In this document: positions 32,281-41,333 of the stretch, one piece after another
Layout of the letters: every line of letters begins with the position of its first letter
Position numbering within the stretch: the first letter of the stretch is position 1
NCBI RefSeq assembly: GCF_900111685.1
Contig: NZ_FOHX01000008.1
Span: 248,001-312,000, forward strand
DNA length: 64,000 bases
Reading direction: 5' to 3'
DNA from: Nonomuraea wenchangensis
GTDB lineage: Bacteria; Actinomycetota; Actinomycetes; Streptosporangiales; Streptosporangiaceae
Program-made: the position numbers and the translations under genes
Notes under the pieces: generated by a model
Told to the model about the DNA's origin: nothing
Seen by the model: the letters and a program-made list of their open reading frames with translations, nothing else
Database searches by the model: none

Positions 32281-34194
32281 TCACATCGCCGCCGCCCGCC
32301 GCGGGCGCGGCACCGAAGCGCGCCGGCCGTGGGAGCCCGGAGGCGGCGTGCGGGGGCGGCCCCGGCCGCCGATCAGCGCCAGGAGGCCGCCCAGCGCGAT
32401 GATCGCGCCGCTCGCCCAGAGCAGGCTCATGAACGGGTTGACCGCGACGCGCAGCACCGCCGACCGGCCGTCGTCGCCGACGTCGGTCACGGAGACGTAC
32501 AGGTCGTGGAGGAGCACACTGCGCACGGCCGGGCGGGCGACCGGCGGGCCGCCGCTCGCCGGGTAGGAAGTCAGCGACGGGCGCAGGACGTCCACGACCG
32601 TGCCCTCGCGGGCCGCGCTGACCACGGCGGTGATCGTCGTCGCCGTGGCGTCGGCGTCGCGTTCGACCGCTTCGAGCCGTACGGTGTAGCCGCCCGCCGG
32701 CACGGATCCGCCGGTCCACACCCGGGCCGTGGCCTCCTCGGCGTAGCCGGAGGAGGCGGCCACGGCGACGGCGGCCAGGGCGATCCCGGCGTGCGCCACG
32801 AGGCCGCCCGCGCGGCGCAGCCCCATCGGCTCGCCTCCGGTCCTGGCGAGCAGCCGCCCGGCGACCGCGGCCAGCACGAACGCCGCCAGCCCGAACACGG
32901 CCAGCGCCATGACCGGCGGCGGCCCCGTGAGCGCCAGGGCGGCGACGGTGCCGGCGCCCACGGCGAGCGGCCAGGCGAGCCCGCGCCGCGCCCCCGTGGC
33001 TGTGCCCCAGTGCCGTGTCCCCCCGGCGGTGCCCCAGTGCCGCGTCCCCCCGGCGGTGCCGTCGCGCGGGTGCCGGACGCGGGCGGCGGCGCCCATCAGC
33101 GCGAGCAGGGCCAGCAGGCCGGGGACGAGCGTCCCTTCGTAGTACGGCGGTCCCGCCTGCGCCCGCTCGCCCCGCAGCAGCTCCGCGGCCGGCGGGAGCA
33201 GGAGGCCGAGCAGCACCGTCCCGGCCAGGACGGTGAGCAGCGCGCAGCCGAGCAGCAGCAGCGGATCCGGACGGGCGGGGTGGCGGGGCTCGCACCGGGC
33301 GAGCAGCGCGCGGGCCCCCGCGAGCGTCACCGTCAGCGCCGCCAGCAGGGCGGCCCCCGCGAGCGCGGTCACCGGCAGCACGGTCACCGGCAGCGCGCTC
33401 CCGGGTGGCGCGGTGTCGTGCGCGGCCAGGAACATGCCGAAGGGCACCAGCAGGAACGCGGCCAGCGCCAGCGGCGCCACCCACGGCCGCATGGCGCGGG
33501 ACGGGGCCGCGTGCAGCAGCGCGGTGGCCAGCAGCCACGGCATCAGGGCGCCGTTCTCGACCGGGTCCCACTCCCAGGAGCCGCCCCACCCCAGCGCCCG
33601 GTACGACCACCACGCGCCGAGCACGATCCCGGCGGTCAGCGGCACCCAGGCGGCGAGCGTCCAGCGCCGGATCGTCCCGGTCTCGGTACGGCCGGTCACC
33701 AGCCAGGCCACGCCGTGGCCGAAGGGCACGGCGAGCGCGGCGGAGCCGAGGTGCAGCAGCGCGCCTGGGCCGGGCCCGTCGGCGGCGGCGGGGACGACGG
33801 GCGGCCCGGTGAGGGCGCTGACGGCGAAGAACACGGCGCACACCAGCATGACGGCCGCCATCGCGACGGACTGGAGCCGGTCGCCGGGCCGGCGCCGCCG
33901 CCCCGCGACGGCGGCGACGCCGGTGAGCGCGAGCAGCCACAGCAGGAGCGAGGCTTCGAGCGCCGACCACAGGCTCGTCACCATGTAGGAGAGCGGCACG
34001 CCGTGCACGCCATGCCCTCCATGCCCGATCAGCCCGGTCACCTGGAGCGCCACGGCCAGCACGGCGCACCCGAGCGCGGCCCGCCCGGCCCGTACGGCGA
34101 GGGCGGCGGGACGGGCGCGCTGCCAGGCGAGAGCGGAGACCAGCGAGGCCGGCAGCCCGCACCACAGGGCGGCGGTGCCGAGCGCGGCGGTCAC
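32281..34194 (-). CDS. CcmF/NrfE-like cytochrome c haem lyase subunit
   Basis: 637 residues with ~14-15 membrane helices. The haem-handling WWD-type motif is intact: 'GWGGSWEWDPVENGALMPW' near residues 188-206, and His residues ('HGVPLSYMVTSLWSALEASLLLW', 'FGHGVAWL') flank it. The C-terminal periplasmic-type segment 'VRLEAVERDADATATTITAVV' and 'NPFMSLLWASG' match CcmF. GTG start at 34194. Two exact-length 27-bp repeats encode a duplicated cytosolic loop. System I genes (ccmA-E, H) are not in the window; actinomycetes normally use system II, so this gene is an oddity. Confidence 0.82.
   Translation of the reverse strand: MTAALGTAALWCGLPASLVSALAWQRARPAALAVRAGRAALGCAVLAVALQVTGLIGHGGHGVHGVPLSYMVTSLWSALEASLLLWLLALTGVAAVAGRRRRPGDRLQSVAMAAVMLVCAVFFAVSALTGPPVVPAAADGPGPGALLHLGSAALAVPFGHGVAWLVTGRTETGTIRRWTLAAWVPLTAGIVLGAWWSYRALGWGGSWEWDPVENGALMPWLLATALLHAAPSRAMRPWVAPLALAAFLLVPFGMFLAAHDTAPPGSALPVTVLPVTALAGAALLAALTVTLAGARALLARCEPRHPARPDPLLLLGCALLTVLAGTVLLGLLLPPAAELLRGERAQAGPPYYEGTLVPGLLALLALMGAAARVRHPRDGTAGGTRHWGTAGGTRHWGTATGARRGLAWPLAVGAGTVAALALTGPPPVMALAVFGLAAFVLAAVAGRLLARTGGEPMGLRRAGGLVAHAGIALAAVAVAASSGYAEEATARVWTGGSVPAGGYTVRLEAVERDADATATTITAVVSAAREGTVVDVLRPSLTSYPASGGPPVARPAVRSVLLHDLYVSVTDVGDDGRSAVLRVAVNPFMSLLWASGAIIALGGLLALIGGRGRPRTPPPGSHGRRASVPRPRRAAAM
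33002..33055. repeat. 27-bp tandem duplication inside the CcmF-like gene
   Basis: Units 33002-33028 and 33029-33055 differ at one base and duplicate a 9-residue in-frame segment ('TAGGTRHWG') in a loop between membrane helices. A degenerate third copy flanks it on the low-coordinate side. Confidence 0.9.
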
Positions 34195-34412
34195 GTTCGC
34201 TCGATTCGGCTCGCGGGCACGGCTTCCTCCCGTGACGACTTCGGCGGGGGAAGCAGTTCCATGATCGCGTCTCGGGCAAGCAGGGACAAGTTTCCCCATG
34301 ATGCTGGCGTGGCGAGCCCCGGCCCCGGTGGGCATGGCGGCCGGTCGGGCGGGGCAGGCTACGGACGGGGGAAGGACGTGGCGGCTCCGCCACGAGGGGG
34401 GACGGGGGCCTG

Positions 34413-34583
34413 ATGGACGACGCAGGCGACACGAACAAGCGGGCCGCCCGTCGCGGCGCCGACGCGCCACCGGGCGGGCCGTGGCGGCTGCTCGGCAAGC
34501 TCATGGAGCGGTTCCTGCTGGGCGTGGTCGTCGTCAACCTCGTACGGCGCGCGTTCGCCCGCGGCAGGCGCCGCCGCCCGTGA
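34413..34583 (+). CDS. Small single-pass membrane protein, unknown
   Basis: 56 residues: a charged N-terminus ('MDDAGDTNKRAARRGADAPP'), one hydrophobic helix ('FLLGVVVVNLV') and an Arg-rich tail. A G-rich stretch (GGGGGAC) about 10 nt before the ATG may serve as ribosome site. Transcribed opposite to the surrounding formate dehydrogenase and ccmF-like genes. The 218 bp between ccmF and this gene shows nothing else I can name. Confidence 0.45.
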   Translation: MDDAGDTNKRAARRGADAPPGGPWRLLGKLMERFLLGVVVVNLVRRAFARGRRRRP

Positions 34584-34604
34584 CGCGGGGGGCGGCGGGC
34601 GGGG

Positions 34605-34748
34605 TCAGCCCGCGATGATCCCGGCGTCGGAGAGCACGGCGAGGAACAGGCCGGAGCACAGCAGCGCGACCGGCCACACCTTCTGCGAGAGCGCCACCAG
34701 GATGCCGGCGAACAGGGCGACGAGGGCGAGGATGCCGAGGGGGTCCAT
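34605..34748 (-). CDS. 47-residue membrane protein at the end of the formate dehydrogenase operon
   Basis: The product is two hydrophobic helices with a short polar turn ('MDPLGILALVALFAGILVAL', 'VALLCSGLFLAVLSDAGIIA'). AGGA lies about 9 nt upstream of the ATG, and the gene starts only 25 bp after the stop of the NrfD-type anchor on the same strand. Small hydrophobic subunits are common in respiratory complexes; it may be an extra anchor or assembly peptide. Unrecognised. Confidence 0.6.
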   Translation of the reverse strand: MDPLGILALVALFAGILVALSQKVWPVALLCSGLFLAVLSDAGIIAG

Positions 34749-34773
34749 GGCGAGGTTCCTGCCCGGGAAACGC

Positions 34774-35859
34774 CTACTCAGGCACGCCGTTCCGCTGCCG
34801 TTCCCGCGCGGCCAGCCGGGCGCGCTGCGGCTCCACCGTGTACGCGGGGTCGTTCGCCGAGGCGATGCCCGCGTGGAAGACGCCGAACCGGGTGCAGGCG
34901 GAGCCGGCCAGCAGCGCGGCGCCCGCGGCGACGGCGGCGGCCCGGCTGCGGCGGCCGGCGGTCGCGCCGAGCAGCGCCCCCGCCGCCGACAGCCCCTCGC
35001 CGAGCCGGACCAGGCGGCCCTTGCCCCGCCTGAGCGGCTCGGCGACCGGGCCGAGGCGGCGTTCCATGCGCAGGTAGGCGGCGGCCTCCAGCGCGGTGCC
35101 GAGCAGGGCCGTGCCGCGGGCCGGGCCCGCCTCGGCGAGCGGCGCGGCGAGCAGCCCGAGCCCGCCGGCCGCGGCCATGGCCGACCCGGCGAACAGCAGC
35201 GGCAGCTCGCGGTGCCCGTCGTGCCAGAGCGGGACGGCGGTGTCGGCGACCAGCACCGCCGTGTACGTGGCGACCGCCGCCCCGGTCAGCCCGGCCCCGG
35301 CGCTCGCGGCCCGCCCGAGGCGCGGGAAGCGGCCGGTGACGGCGGTGACGGCGGCGAGCCCGGCCTGCGGGCCGTACGCGCTGAGGATCCACGTGCCGAC
35401 GCTCATCGGCGAGGTCACCTTGAACACCCGCAGCATGTTGACGAACCTGGACGGCTTGCCGAGGTCGTGGATGAGGGCGTAGAAGGAGCCGCCGATCGCG
35501 CAGAGCGCGCCCACCTTGCCGGCCCGCGCGAGCCGCGGCCGGCCGGTCACCCCGGCCGCCGCCGCCAGGATCGAGGAGGCCCCCGCCAGGCCGCCGAGGA
35601 ACAGGTAGCCGGCGATGTCGTAGTCGTGCCAGGTCGGCTCGTTGAGCACGGGCAGCCCGTAGTAGGAGCGGAAGTCGGCCTCCGGCACCATCGCCCGGTC
35701 GCCGCGCCGCCGTTCGCCCCGCCGCCGGTCCCCGCGCCTCCCGTCGCCGCGCGGCTCGCGCCCGCCCGCCGAGCCCACGGTGGCCTCGCGCTCGGGCCGC
35801 AGCGCGAGGTCGTCGTCCATGCGGACGTCGGTCTGGTCGGCCGGTCGGTCCTCGCTCAT
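34774..35859 (-). CDS. nrfD: NrfD/PsrC-type membrane anchor subunit of formate dehydrogenase
   Basis: 361 residues. The first ~60 are hydrophilic and Arg/Gly-rich ('RRGDRRRGERRRGDR'); the rest has about eight to nine membrane helices. NrfD features include 'WHDYDIAGYLFLGGLAGASS' and 'IHDLGKPSRFVNMLRVFKVTSPMSVGTW', the conserved quinone-side segment. Its ATG overlaps the FdhB stop (ATGA). It replaces the cytochrome b gamma subunit of E. coli-type enzymes and should pass electrons to menaquinone without haem. Confidence 0.9.
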   Translation of the reverse strand: MSEDRPADQTDVRMDDDLALRPEREATVGSAGGREPRGDGRRGDRRRGERRRGDRAMVPEADFRSYYGLPVLNEPTWHDYDIAGYLFLGGLAGASSILAAAAGVTGRPRLARAGKVGALCAIGGSFYALIHDLGKPSRFVNMLRVFKVTSPMSVGTWILSAYGPQAGLAAVTAVTGRFPRLGRAASAGAGLTGAAVATYTAVLVADTAVPLWHDGHRELPLLFAGSAMAAAGGLGLLAAPLAEAGPARGTALLGTALEAAAYLRMERRLGPVAEPLRRGKGRLVRLGEGLSAAGALLGATAGRRSRAAAVAAGAALLAGSACTRFGVFHAGIASANDPAYTVEPQRARLAARERQRNGVPE

Positions 35860-36686
35860 GTGCGGCTCCCCCATGTGGCCGCGGCGATGCCGGCCAGCAG
35901 CACGGCCGCCGCGATGCCCGCCTGCCGCCACATCGACGGCAGGTCCCTCGTCGTCACCACCGGGTCCGGCGGCAGCCCGTAAACCTCGGGCTCGTCCAGC
36001 AGCAGGAAGAACGCGCCCGTGCCGCCGACGCCGTCGTCCGGGTCGTGGCCGTACAGGCGGGCGGAGTCCACCCCCGCGGCGCGCATCTGCTCCAGCCGGC
36101 GCGCGGCGCGCTCGCGCAGCTCGTCCAGCTCGCCGAACTGGATGGAGTCGGTGGGGCAGCTCTTGGCGCAGGCCGGCTCCTGGCCGACGCCGAGCCGGTC
36201 GTAGCAGAGCGTGCACTTGGCCGCGACGCCGGTGGTCTCCCGCTTGCCGATCACCCCGTACGGGCAGGCGGGCACGCAGTAGCCGCACCCGTTGCAGATG
36301 TCGTCCTGGACGACGACGGTGCCGAACTCGGTGCGGAACAGCGAGCCGGTGGGACAGACGTCCAGGCAGGCCGCGTGGGTGCAGTGCTTGCACACGTCGG
36401 AGGCCATGAGCCAGCGGAAGTCCATGCCCTCGACGCCGGGGTCCTGGTGGCCGAGCGGCCGGGGCTGCTCGATGAACGCGACGTGCCGCCAGGTGTCGGC
36501 GCTCAGGCTCATCGTGTTGTCGTAGGACATGCCGGTGAAGGTCATCCCGTCGTCGGGGACGGCGTTCCACTCCTTGCAGGCCACCTCGCACGCCTTGCAG
36601 CCGATGCAGACGCTGGTGTCGGTGAAGAAGCCCATCCGCTGGGGGTGGGCGGTGTAGCCGCTCGCGGTCGCCGGGTCGACGCTCAT
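35856..36686 (-). CDS. fdhB: Formate dehydrogenase beta subunit, four-cluster ferredoxin
   Basis: 276 residues. Four [4Fe-4S] Cys sets: C27-C30-C33-C37 ('CIGCKACEVAC'), 'CKHCTHAACLDVC', 'CNGCGYCVPAC', and 'CTLCYDR ... CAKSC', the FdnH/FdoH arrangement. A C-terminal helix ('QAGIAAAVLLAGIAAATWG') anchors it in the membrane. The ATG overlaps the FdhA stop by one base, and its stop overlaps the NrfD start, so the subunits are translationally coupled. Transfers electrons from FdhA to the membrane anchor. Confidence 0.95.
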   Translation of the reverse strand: MSVDPATASGYTAHPQRMGFFTDTSVCIGCKACEVACKEWNAVPDDGMTFTGMSYDNTMSLSADTWRHVAFIEQPRPLGHQDPGVEGMDFRWLMASDVCKHCTHAACLDVCPTGSLFRTEFGTVVVQDDICNGCGYCVPACPYGVIGKRETTGVAAKCTLCYDRLGVGQEPACAKSCPTDSIQFGELDELRERAARRLEQMRAAGVDSARLYGHDPDDGVGGTGAFFLLLDEPEVYGLPPDPVVTTRDLPSMWRQAGIAAAVLLAGIAAATWGSRT

Positions 36687-39600
36687 CAGATCTCCATGCC
36701 GGTGTGCTCGGTGACGCCCGCCCGGCGCTGCTGGTCGCGGACGAGGTCGGTCAGGCCGGGGCCGCGCGGGCGGCGGCCGGGCCGGATGTCGGCCGAGAAC
36801 GCCTTGACCTCCTGGATGTGGGAGTTCGGGTCGAGGGTGATCGACGACAGCTCGTTGGCGGCGTCGCCCGTGACCAGACCGTTGGGCCCGAAGTGGAACG
36901 GCAGCCCGATCTGGTGCACGACCTTGCCGTCGAGGTGCAGGGCGGGCATCCTGCGGGTGACCAGCACCCGCGCCTCGATGGCGTTGCGGGCGGTGACGAT
37001 CGTGGCCCAGTCGCCGTGCACGAGCCCGCGCTCGGCGGCCAGCTCGGGCGAGACCTCGCAGAACATCTCGGGCTGCAGCTCGGCCAGGTAGGGCACGGTA
37101 CGGCTCATCGCGCCGGAGGTGAAGTGCTCGGTCAGCCGGTAGGTGGTGACGACGTACGGGTAGAGCGCCGCGCCGGGCTCGTCACCGCTGGGGTTGGCGC
37201 GGTTGTGCTCGTGCGGGAAGAGCATGCGGGCCGGGTTGCGCTGCCGGTCCGGGTGGAGCGGGTTGCGCACCGGCGAGTCCTGCGGCTCGTAGTGCACGGG
37301 CAGCGGGCCGTCCACCACCCCGGCCGGGGCGAACAGCCAGCCCTTGCCGTCGGCCTGCATGATGAACGGGTCGATGCCGGACAGCGCGTCGGTGCCGAGG
37401 GCGTCCGGGGCGGGCCGGTAGTCGGGCGGCTTGGTGGCGTCGAAGTCGGGCACGTCGTAGCCGGTCCAGCGGCCCTGGGCGGCGTCCCACCAGACGAGCT
37501 TCTTGCGCTCGCTCCAGGGGCTGCCGTCGGGCCGGGCCGAGGCCCGGTTGTACATCAGCCGCCGGTTGTCCGGCCAGGCCCAGGCCCATTCGGCGGCGAT
37601 CCAGTTCTGCTCCTCGGCGGGCTTGCGGCGGGCGGCCTGGTTGACGCCGTCCTTGTAGACCCCGCAGTAGATCCAGCAGCCGCACGAGGTGGAGCCGTCC
37701 GCCTTGAGCGCGGCGTAGCCGGGCAGCGGGTCGCCGTGCTCGTCCCAGCCGTTGATCTCGGCGAGCACGGCCTCGGCGACCGGCTCGGCCTGGCCGCCCT
37801 CGACCGGGTAGTCCCAGGTGAGGTAGAGCACCGGCGCGTCCATCGGGTCGGTGGAGCCGGCCAGTTTCTCCCGGATGATGCGGCCGAGGTGGTACATGAA
37901 CCACAGCTCGCTGCGGGCGTCGCCGGCCGGCTCGACGGCCTGGTGGTGCCATTGCAGCATGCGGTTGGTGTTGGTGAAGCTGCCGCTCTTCTCGGTGTGG
38001 GTGGCGGCGGGCAGGAAGAACACCTCGGTGCCGATGTCCTCGGTGCGCAGCTCGCCGGTCTCGATCTCGGGGCCGTCCTTCCACCAGGTGGCCGACTCGA
38101 TGAGGTTGAAGTCGCGCACCACCAGCCAGTCGAGGTTGGCCATGCCGAGGCGCTGCATCTTCGCGTTGGCCGAGCCGACCGCGGGGTTCTCGCCGAGCAG
38201 GAAGTAGCCCTTGCAGAAGCCGTCGAGCTGGGCCATCACGGTGTCGTACGTGCTGTGACTGCCGGTGAGCCTGGGCAGCCAGTCGAAGCGGAAGTCGTTG
38301 TCGGCGCGGGCCGACGACCCCCACCACGCCTTCAGCAGGCTGACCAGGTAGTTGGGCATGTCGGCCCAGTAGCCCTTGTGCGCGGCGTCGGCCATGAGGA
38401 AGGCGTTCAGCGTCTCGTGCCGGTGGGCGTGCGGCATCGGGATGTAGCCCGGCAGCAGGTTGAACAGCGTCGGGATGTCGCTGGAGCCCTGGATGCTGGC
38501 GTGCCCGCGCAGCGCCTGGATGCCGCCGCCGGGCCGGCCCATGTTGCCGAGCAGGAGCTGCAGGATGCAGGCGGCGCGGATGAACTGGGAGCCGTCGCTG
38601 TGCTGGGTCCAGCCGACCGCGTAGACGAACTCGGCGGTGCGCTCGGGCCCGGAGTTCTCCGTCAGGTGGCGGCACACCCGCTCGAACAGCTCCGGCGGGA
38701 CCCCGCAGGCGCGCTCGACCAGCTCCGGCGTGTAGCGGGCGAAGTGCCGCTTCAGCACCTGCAGCACGCAGCGCGGGTCGGTCAGGGTGTCGTCGCGGCG
38801 CGGGGTGCCCTCCATCGAGTGGCCGATCGCGCCGTGCGTCTCGGAGCCGCCGGCCACGTGCTCGTCGTAGTCGCTGTCGTAGGCCTGGTCGCGCTGGCCG
38901 GAGGCGGCCACGGTGAGCATGCCCTCGTACTGCCAGGTCTCGCTGGAGTAGTGGCGGTGGTCCGGGTCGAAGCCGGAGAACAGGCCGTCGAGGTCCTCGC
39001 TGTCGCGGTAGTCCTCGCGCAGGATCGTGGCCGCGTTGGTGTAGGCGAGGACGAACTCGCGGAAGTACAGCTCGTTGCTCAGGACGTGATTGATGATCCC
39101 GCCGAGGAAGGCCACGTCGGAGCCCGCCCTGATGGGCACGTGCAGGTCGGCCAGCGCGCTGGTGCGGGTGAAGCGCGGGTCCACGTGGATGATCACCGCG
39201 CCGCGCGCCTTGGCCTCCATCACCCACTGGAAGCCGACCGGGTGCGCCTCGGCGAAGTTCGAGCCCTGGATGATCACGCAGTCGGAGTGCTGGAGGTCCT
39301 GCAGGAACGTGGTCGCGCCGCCCCGCCCGAACGACGTGCCGAGCCCGACCACCGTGGAGCTGTGACACACCCGGGCCTGGTTCTCGATCTGCACCACGCC
39401 GAGCGACGTGAGCAGCTTCTTGATGAGGTAGTTCTCCTCGTTGTCCAGCGTGGCGCCGCCCAGACTGGCGATGCCCATCGTGCGGGCGGTGCGCTTGCCG
39501 GCCTGCTCCCACTCCCACGTCGCCCGCCGGGTGGCGATCACCCGGTCGGCGATCATGTCCATGGCAGTGTCGAGGTCGATCTCCTGCCAGTCGGCCGCGC

Positions 39601-39937
39601 CCGGCGGCCGGTAGAGCGCCTGGTACAGGCGGCTCTCGCCGGTGGTGAGCTGGAGCGTGGCCGCGCCCTTCGGGCACAGCCTGCCCCGGCTGACCGGGGA
39701 GTCGGGATCGCCCTCGATGTGCACGACCCGCTCGTCCTTGACGTAGACGTTCTGCGCGCAGCCCACAGCGCAGTACGGGCACACCGACTTGACCACGCGG
39801 TCGGCGTCGGCCGTACGCGCCCTGAGGTGGTCGGTGCGCGCCGACCGGACCGCCGCGCCCCGCCCGGACCGGTCGGGGCCGACGAGCTGCCGAAGGAGCG
39901 GCCAGGAGCCCAGCCCGCCAGGTAGGTTCATGGTCAT
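36686..39937 (-). CDS. fdhA: Formate dehydrogenase catalytic subunit (Mo/W-bis-MGD), Cys-type
   Basis: 1083 residues of the FdnG/FdoG family, oxidising formate to CO2. N-terminal [4Fe-4S] motif C53-x2-C56-x3-C60-x27-C88 followed by 'CPKGAA' with the electron-relay Lys K90. The metal ligand is Cys191 followed by H192 ('NQARVCHSSTVVGLG'), where many homologues have selenocysteine. Molybdopterin-binding segments ('GSNFAEAHPVGFQWV', C-terminal 'DWATIVTARNAIEARVLVTRRMP') are present. No twin-arginine signal is visible in the first 40 residues, so the enzyme may face the cytoplasm. The start overlaps the stop of a small HTH gene (ATGA). Confidence 0.95.
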   Translation of the reverse strand: MTMNLPGGLGSWPLLRQLVGPDRSGRGAAVRSARTDHLRARTADADRVVKSVCPYCAVGCAQNVYVKDERVVHIEGDPDSPVSRGRLCPKGAATLQLTTGESRLYQALYRPPGAADWQEIDLDTAMDMIADRVIATRRATWEWEQAGKRTARTMGIASLGGATLDNEENYLIKKLLTSLGVVQIENQARVCHSSTVVGLGTSFGRGGATTFLQDLQHSDCVIIQGSNFAEAHPVGFQWVMEAKARGAVIIHVDPRFTRTSALADLHVPIRAGSDVAFLGGIINHVLSNELYFREFVLAYTNAATILREDYRDSEDLDGLFSGFDPDHRHYSSETWQYEGMLTVAASGQRDQAYDSDYDEHVAGGSETHGAIGHSMEGTPRRDDTLTDPRCVLQVLKRHFARYTPELVERACGVPPELFERVCRHLTENSGPERTAEFVYAVGWTQHSDGSQFIRAACILQLLLGNMGRPGGGIQALRGHASIQGSSDIPTLFNLLPGYIPMPHAHRHETLNAFLMADAAHKGYWADMPNYLVSLLKAWWGSSARADNDFRFDWLPRLTGSHSTYDTVMAQLDGFCKGYFLLGENPAVGSANAKMQRLGMANLDWLVVRDFNLIESATWWKDGPEIETGELRTEDIGTEVFFLPAATHTEKSGSFTNTNRMLQWHHQAVEPAGDARSELWFMYHLGRIIREKLAGSTDPMDAPVLYLTWDYPVEGGQAEPVAEAVLAEINGWDEHGDPLPGYAALKADGSTSCGCWIYCGVYKDGVNQAARRKPAEEQNWIAAEWAWAWPDNRRLMYNRASARPDGSPWSERKKLVWWDAAQGRWTGYDVPDFDATKPPDYRPAPDALGTDALSGIDPFIMQADGKGWLFAPAGVVDGPLPVHYEPQDSPVRNPLHPDRQRNPARMLFPHEHNRANPSGDEPGAALYPYVVTTYRLTEHFTSGAMSRTVPYLAELQPEMFCEVSPELAAERGLVHGDWATIVTARNAIEARVLVTRRMPALHLDGKVVHQIGLPFHFGPNGLVTGDAANELSSITLDPNSHIQEVKAFSADIRPGRRPRGPGLTDLVRDQQRRAGVTEHTGMEI

Positions 39938-40224
39938 CGGCTCTCTTCCGCGGGCCGCTCGCTCCGGGCCCGCCCGCGGACCCAGGCGTGCACGTCCTCC
40001 CGTGCGACCGGGTTGACCTCGCGCGGGTTGACCAGGCGCTGCGTACGGGAGCGCAGCATGCCGGGCCGCTGCCGCTGGGCGCGGGTGACGGTGCCGCCGC
40101 CGTCGGCCGGGATGCCGGTCGCGACGAGGTACACCTGCCCGGCGGGGACGTCCAGCCGCCGGGCGATCTCGCCGTAGCCGTGCCCCAGGGCCAGCAGCCG
40201 CAGCACCTGCTCCTTGCTCGGCAT
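39934..40224 (-). CDS. Small helix-turn-helix protein heading the formate dehydrogenase operon
   Basis: 96 residues with an N-terminal HTH of the sigma-region-4/LuxR type ('EQVLRLLALGHGYGEIARRLDVPAGQVYLVATG') and a basic tail ('RAQRQRPGMLRSRTQRLVNP'). Its stop overlaps the fdhA start. Conserved position before fdhA suggests either local regulation or a maturation role, but no direct evidence. AT-poor region upstream shows no clear operator. Confidence 0.75.
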   Translation of the reverse strand: MPSKEQVLRLLALGHGYGEIARRLDVPAGQVYLVATGIPADGGGTVTRAQRQRPGMLRSRTQRLVNPREVNPVAREDVHAWVRGRARSERPAEESR

Positions 40225-40358
40225 GTCACCGCCTCCGCCTCGTCCGTCTCGTCCCGTGGGTTGCAGATCGTCCCGTTCCCGGCCATCGATCTACGGAAAA
40301 CCATCGACCCGCCCGTACGGGTGCATGTTCCGGCAAAGCGGCGGGGTATAGATGCCGC

Positions 40359-41303
40359 GTGACGGTGGAGACGGGCGTGCGGGTCAGGCCGGTGGCGGGG
40401 CACATCGGCGCGGAGATCGAGGGAGTGGACCTGGCGGCCGGGCTCGACGACGCGGCCGTGGCGGCGATCAGGGCGGCGCTGCACCGGTGGAAGGTGGTGT
40501 TCTTCCGCGGCCAGCGGCTCGACCACGCCGGGCACGTCGCCCTCGCCCGCCGCTTCGGCGAGCCGGTGGTGCCGGCCCGGCGCGGCTCGGCATCGCCCGA
40601 GGGGTTCCCCGAGGTGGAGACCACCGCCGACCGGCTGGAGCTGGCCGGCCGGTACGGCATGGAGCGCGCGGAGTGGCTGGAGCGGCGGCGGCACTCGCAC
40701 CTGCGGGGCTGGCACTGCGACCACGGCGCGCGGATGGACCCGCCGGCCGCGACGATCCTGCGGGCCGAGAGCGTGCCCGCGTACGGGGGCGACACGACGT
40801 GGGCGAACCTGGTGGCCGCCCCCGAGGGGCTGTCGGAGCCGGTGCGCCGCTTCGTGGACGGCCTGCGCGCCGAGCACCGCCTCGGCGTCGGCTACCAGCC
40901 GCGCGCCGGCGACGACGCCTACCTCCGGCACCTGCTCTCCCACCAGGTCGCGACCCTGCACCCGCTGGTCAGGGTCCATCCGGAGACGGGCGAACGGGTG
41001 CTGTTCGTCAACGGCTACTACCTGGAGCGGATCGCGGAGGTCTCCAGGCTGGAGAGCGGGCCGCTGCTGGAGCTGCTGCTGGGGCAGGCGACCCGCCCGG
41101 AGTACACCGTGCGCTTCCGGTGGGAGTCCGGCGACGTGGCCTTCTGGGACAACCGCGCCACCATGCACCTCGCGCCGACCGACACCGGGCAGCTCGCGCA
41201 GCCGCGCGTCATGCACCGGGTCATGCTGCGCGGCGAGGTCCCTGTCGGCGTGGACGGCCGCCCCTCGGAGCCGATCATCGGTCCCCCGCCGGGGACCTGG
41301 TGA
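40359..41303 (+). CDS. TauD/TfdA-family Fe(II)/2-oxoglutarate dioxygenase
   Basis: 314 residues. Metal ligands H119 and D121 ('GWHCDHG'), distal His in 'WDNRATMHLAPTD' and the 2-oxoglutarate Arg in 'VMHRVMLRGE' are all present, as is the N-terminal 'GAEIEGVDLAAGL'. Known relatives release sulfite from taurine or alkylsulfonates or hydroxylate other small acids; substrate not predictable. GTG start, divergent from the formate dehydrogenase operon. Confidence 0.92.
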   Translation: MTVETGVRVRPVAGHIGAEIEGVDLAAGLDDAAVAAIRAALHRWKVVFFRGQRLDHAGHVALARRFGEPVVPARRGSASPEGFPEVETTADRLELAGRYGMERAEWLERRRHSHLRGWHCDHGARMDPPAATILRAESVPAYGGDTTWANLVAAPEGLSEPVRRFVDGLRAEHRLGVGYQPRAGDDAYLRHLLSHQVATLHPLVRVHPETGERVLFVNGYYLERIAEVSRLESGPLLELLLGQATRPEYTVRFRWESGDVAFWDNRATMHLAPTDTGQLAQPRVMHRVMLRGEVPVGVDGRPSEPIIGPPPGTW

Positions 41304-41333
41304 GCGCGGCCCCCGGCGCGGCGGCCGGGGCGG

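Noticed and set aside
39363..39368. Possible selenocysteine in fdhA
   Set aside because: The ligand codon is TGT/TGC-type (Cys) in an intact frame; no TGA occurs there, so no SECIS or Sec is needed.
36704..39925. Plus-strand open frame of ~1070 codons opposite fdhA
   Set aside because: Composition is Gly/Val/Arg/His-rich without domain motifs and exactly mirrors the well-conserved FdhA frame; it is an antisense shadow from high GC.
37182..41216. Minus-strand open frame of ~1340 codons overlapping fdhA and the TauD region
   Set aside because: Low-complexity Arg/Ala/Gly translation in another frame of fdhA; only stop-codon scarcity explains it.
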